Shown in pieces: positions 59,606 through 64,000 of a stretch of 64,000 nt of DNA; the stretch's first letter is position 1, and each line of letters begins with the position of its first letter. The position numbers and the translations under genes are program-made. The notes under the pieces are model-generated. The model saw only the letters and a list, made by a program, of their open reading frames with translations, was not told the origin of the DNA and made no database searches. This DNA is from Cinclus cinclus (Eukaryota > Chordata > Aves > Passeriformes > Cinclidae): positions 11,379,234-11,443,233 of the forward strand of contig NC_085059.1 of the NCBI RefSeq assembly GCF_963662255.1. Reading direction: 5' to 3'.

Positions 59606-62550
59606 CTTCTCCACCAAATGTGCCAGATTACCTCTCTGCTCTGATATTTTACTTTGGACCTTTTCCTACATGATTTTTTTAAGGTGGCTGGAAAGCAATC
59701 TTGATCTCATGGTTGAGCTGCTGCCTCCCTCAAAGCTCAGAAGCCAGATAATTCATTTCCCCTACAGATATGTGACCTACTCCATGGATACTGGATGATC
59801 AGTTATAGAAAATTGCATTTGACAAGTGTCAGGAGTGGCTCTTGTCATATCCCCAGCTCCAGCGCTTGAAAGAGCAGCTGTGACTCCCTTGGAATTGCCA
59901 GACAGGTACATTTATAAAGATGTGTTGCAGACTTCTTTGTCCCAGACTACTTATCCAACTCCTAAAGCTTGGTTGCATTAAGAAAATTAGGGATTTAATG
60001 GTTTGTTCTACAGGAATTTCTAGGATTAGATTCGGGGTTAGTGAAGGGTCTCTGGAGCTATATGTTCTTGCTGGCTGGACAGGCTGAGCTTGCTTGGTGA
60101 CTAGTTAACCCTGCTGTCACATGTGCTCCCTGAACTTCTAAATAAAGGTATATTCACCATATGGAGGAAGGGAAAAATAATAAAAACCCCCATGAATGCA
60201 CAATCTGGTCACACACAGCCAGATCACACATCCCCAGATTGCATGGGTTTCAAAGACATGAGTATCAAGGTGTTCAGAGGACATGTCAAGGTAGAGACAG
60301 GGATGAAGGAAAGGCAGGCTCCTGAAAACCTGATAGTGATAGGAATGGGAAACTGAAGGCTGGACCAGCTTCAACTTTCCTATCACTGGAAGGGAGGGAC
60401 ACATGAGAAAAGGGCAGTTCTAAGAAAGGGAGAGCAAGGAACATCCAGACTCTGTCTATAGCTCTAATTAGCTGATTTATATGTAAGAATATACTAAGGG
60501 TTCATACATACATAATTAATGTTAAATTAAGCAGATATTTGCCTATCCATATGCAGAATGCAGGAATAAAAGCTCATAACACACATAATTTCTACGGAGG
60601 AAGAATGACTAAATGCACATAGAATTTGTGTGGTTCATAATTAATTAAATTCCCACTAAGACTAGCTGGAGGCTTTTCTTCTGCTTAACAACACATTTAT
60701 AAGCATTTTTTCTACTTATGGCATTGCCCTGTATAAGACTGGATGGTAAATTTCCAAGGAGTAAAAGAGAAATACATGACACCCAGTATATACATTTGGA
60801 AAAATTGGTTCCTCTGAGGCATTTGAGCTCATTTTCTAGTCATGTGGATTGGCTAAAACAGATTAACCAAAAAAGAAACATATTTTTCACCTCAGAATTA
60901 ATAAATACCAAATTAGCACTCAGAAAACACATAAGGATTCACTGGCTGAAGCACAGTTAAGTCTACCTAAGGGTAAAGCTCAAAAATTTCCAGAAAAAAA
61001 TCTCTGGATTATAAGGTACAGAAAATATATTAATATGTATGCTAGGCACACAAAATATATTCATAAAAATCTACAAATTTTAAAAATTAAGTGGGTTTTT
61101 TTTCCTCATTTTGTTCAGACATTTTCTTGCAATCCACAAAAATAAAAAAAAACTGAAAGCCTTCACCTCTTTTGTTGCCTCACACCAACAATTATGATTA
61201 TCCAGCAGCTTCCACAGGCTTTAGACTTTACAGACACTTTAGACACTTTACAGACACTCCAGACATTTTGCAGACTTAAAAACCAAAGTTTGAATCATGA
61301 CCAGAGCTATGCAAAAACACTTCCTTCTCCCCACCCACCTGCCACTGTACACCAGAGCTGGCAAATTATGAGGACAAAACATCCTGATTTTATAAAGCCT
61401 TACACCCACTAAATCTGAAATACAGACTCAAGTTGCTGCATGGTGCCATTACCAAACAGCAAAGGGATGTTAGAGAAGAGCTTGTAGGAACCACAGTGTA
61501 CCATCAGCACAAGGCAAAATTCACAGAAATTACTAGAAACTATTTATGTTAGTACCAACCTGTAAAAAATGAGAATGCAAACAATCACACTCATCTTAAA
61601 CTCAGTCCGGATAAATCCCTTTACCCTTAAGAGATTAAAAAGTCACTGCCCAAAGGTCAGTTTTTCAATGAGTTGCTGTAATGTAATTGATACTGTCAGC
61701 CTCAGACACACGAAAATCACAGGTCAGATCCCCAAAACATATAAAGGATTTAGTATCACAAGATTAGGCTTTAATATAATTGAAGGCTTAATTTTAGCCC
61801 TCCAGCTGTTAATCTTTTGAAAATAACATTTCCAAGCTCTTTTCCCTGGCACTGTGAAGGTTAAAATTTTACTTTTCTTTAAAAATAGAGAAATATTTCT
61901 GTCATTCCAGCTGTAATTACAGAGAAATTACAGCCATCCTAGAAAAGTATGGTTAATTACCAGTGCAATTATTGTCAACCAGCATCAAACTAGACTAACC
62001 TAACAAAAGCCTCATAGCACTGTTGTCAAATTAAAAGAAAAATTTCAGAAACAAAAATCAAAACAAAAATAAACTGCAAACCCTGTCAGGAGACTAATGA
62101 TAAAACCCCTGGAGCTGACAATGATGGCACATAGCACAAACAACCAAATGCATTCAAATGAAAGTTTGTGCAGACTGTCACTGGGTATGTAACATGCAGA
62201 CAACATGCTTTTTACAAGCACATTGATTTCTTGTTGATACTAATGCACCAAGAACAGCAACAGATAGGCAGCAGCATTAATTTTTCATCATTCTCCCCAT
62301 AGAATAAATGTAGCAGCACCATAAAGCCCCATAAAGCCAGATTTTCCCTCATTCCTTTTTGTAGCACTATAAACAAAACAGTTGAAATTATGAGATTTTA
62401 CTACATGTACTTAGGAGAAAAAATTTTTACAAAAAGTTAAATATAGTAATTGAAATTAACATAAGTGCTTCCCTCCTTGAAATGACAGAGCATTCATGCT
62501 ATTGAGTTTAAAATGGCATGGTACTATGGTGAGTGGCTACCACTAAAAGT
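59606..62550. other. Unique AT-rich non-coding DNA
   Basis: No gene or repeat family recognised after CR1 similarity ends. A short run of CAGACACTT-type repeats lies at 61218-61280. A notable inverted repeat at 61910-61934 is listed separately. Confidence 0.45.
61910..61934. promoter_or_regulatory. Inverted repeat with homeodomain-like cores
   Basis: GCTGTAATT and AATTACAGC are exact 9-bp inverted arms separated by ACAGAGA. Each arm with its neighbour contains TAATTA or AAATTA, the core bound by many homeodomain proteins. The surrounding 61830-62350 is AT-rich, non-repetitive and looks like a possible enhancer. This is inference from motif only. Confidence 0.3.
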
Positions 62551-62628
62551 AATATATATTTATATTTATATTTATATTTATATTTATATTTATATTTATA
62601 TTTATATTTATATTTATATTTTTTATAT
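62551..62628. repeat. (TATATT)n hexamer microsatellite
   Basis: About twelve copies of TATATT (TTTATA phase), ending in a TTTTTTATATC tail. It is pure apart from the edges. Confidence 0.96.
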
Positions 62629-64000
62629 CTGCAGCTCACATAGTGGTACCCAACACATCTCATCTATGTGAGAATTAGTCTGCCTGGGGTCAGGGTCTGC
62701 TGACACATTCTGGAGTTACTGTAATTTGGGATGCTCAGAGTCCTTGGACATACTTGGTTTCTCAACAGGATGTCCAAATTGTTGACCCTCTCTGGATGCC
62801 TATGAGAACATCCCTCTGCTGAGCCCAGCAGGCTGCTGGATCTCTGCCTTCCAAAGCCTGCTCATTTGTGATCCATTTCTGCACTAATTCAGCTATACTA
62901 AAATTACATCTTTAAAAATAATAATGTTATCTACTGCTGGGACGATGATCAAGAAGCAACATTAAAGCCTCTGTACAGTGACAAAAAAGTCACATAGTGG
63001 AGTTAGAGAAGTGGCAATTTTTAGTGACTAATGGAAACTTACAGGGTCTTAATGATTCAACTTGTCAGACACACAGAGACACAAGGGAAGCATGGACCAC
63101 CCAGAAAGACAGTGACTGCTGATCCCAGGTTTGGAATAGGGACAAGAGAATTTAGGAATCTCTGTAAGATCTGGACTGCTAAGTGCAACTCCTCCACACA
63201 CTTCTGCAGGGTTTCTCCTTCCCTAAAATAGCCCAGAAATTAATGACCTGGTAAATGCCTAATCATTATCTAATTTCATTTCTTTCAAGGAGACTTAATT
63301 TTATCCTTTCCCCAGCTTCTTCCTAAGCTGTGCTTCTGCATGGTGCTATCTAGAGAAGTGACTCCAAATTTCAGCCTAGGTGCCAAAGCACTAACATGGA
63401 CTTGAGCATTATCTTCCTTTGAAGCAACAAATCAATAACTAATAGGAGCTAATAATGAACTACAATCTCTCATCAGCATATTAAGTAAGTTTGTTAGTAG
63501 TACAGACCTGCTGTGTGATGAGTCCACCAGTATCTCCTGCATGATCCCAGCCCAGTTACTGGGGACCCAGATGTCTTAACTGGGGTTGGGCCATTGACTT
63601 TCTGCCTCATTTTAGCAGGGAGAAGGGCATGAAAGTTCTGCTGATTCTCCAAGAATTCAATTTAAAGACTATTCCTGTCCCAATGCTGTGATGTGACACC
63701 TAACCAAGAAGTTTTCAGGGATGTGCATGATTGGACTCCAAAGGAAATCCTTCTGAGAGAAAAGATTTGGCTGCATAAGCTTGAAGGCATAAACACAAAC
63801 ATGGTGATGTAAAGAAACAGAAAGTAAATTAAGATGGAGAAGAACAAGTAAGAGAAGGATGAATAGACATCTGATTTAGACAGGAGGGAAACTGAAGCTT
63901 TTTCACAACACCCAAGGATGGTTCTGAATACATTTCCCATATCAAGTATTTCAGGCTGTCATCCCCAAGCCTCTTTCAGAAGCCACAACACACATTAAAG
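62629..64000. other. Unique non-coding DNA
   Basis: No gene or repeat family recognised to the window end. The 92-codon minus frame at 63662-63940 and the 66-codon plus frame at 63031-63231 have no known motif. Confidence 0.45.

Overview
This window looks like nuclear DNA from a bird, most likely a songbird (Passeriformes), and it is almost entirely non-coding. The bird call rests on at least eleven CR1 LINE fragments, most with the avian-type 3' end, three well-bounded or likely solo LTRs of endogenous retroviruses, and old MIR-like SINE scraps. The songbird call is weaker: it rests on recognising two LTRs (4801-5849 and 9983-10637) that share an R-U5 segment resembling songbird ERV LTRs I remember. 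No search was run. I found no convincing protein-coding gene, rRNA, tRNA, CRISPR array, operon or prokaryotic feature. Reading frames of 60-195 codons are scattered on both strands without homology and are explained by chance, by simple repeats or by transposon sequence.

Layout. 1-10 kb: CR1 tails (57-345, 7180-7465, 7745-7856), two MIR-like remnants (770-860, 2937-3095) and a 1,049 bp minus-strand solo LTR (4801-5849). 10-21 kb: a 655 bp plus-strand solo LTR (9983-10637), an ATCCC pentamer array (14675-14813), a 54-bp minisatellite (16056-16298), a CR1 fragment (17122-17530) abutting a possible LTR (17531-18252), then unique AT-rich DNA. 21-33 kb: an old CR1 scrap (21076-21345) and mostly unique DNA with several stretches that look like candidate conserved non-coding elements. 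33.6-34.1 kb: a 487 bp all-purine block of four successive simple repeats, followed by a CR1 tail. 34-48 kb: unique DNA, a perfect 223 bp pentamer array (42805-43027) and two CR1 tails. 48-60 kb: a solo LTR with a perfect 6-bp target-site duplication (48678-49298), two CR1 tails, a MIR-like SINE, a probable LTR remnant (about 55225-55720), and the longest CR1 copy (58140-59605), which keeps recognisable but broken reverse-transcriptase sequence. 60-64 kb: unique AT-rich DNA with a homeodomain-like inverted repeat (61910-61934) and a hexamer array (62551-62628).

No genes act together here. The window reads as a gene desert or the inside of a long intron, with retroelement debris, unstable simple repeats and possible regulatory islands. 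I did not find a new biological system. The observations most worth checking are the composite purine block, the two LTRs with shared R-U5 but different U3, the young-looking 223 bp pentamer array, two possible small terminal exons (36854 and 19432), and the candidate regulatory islands.
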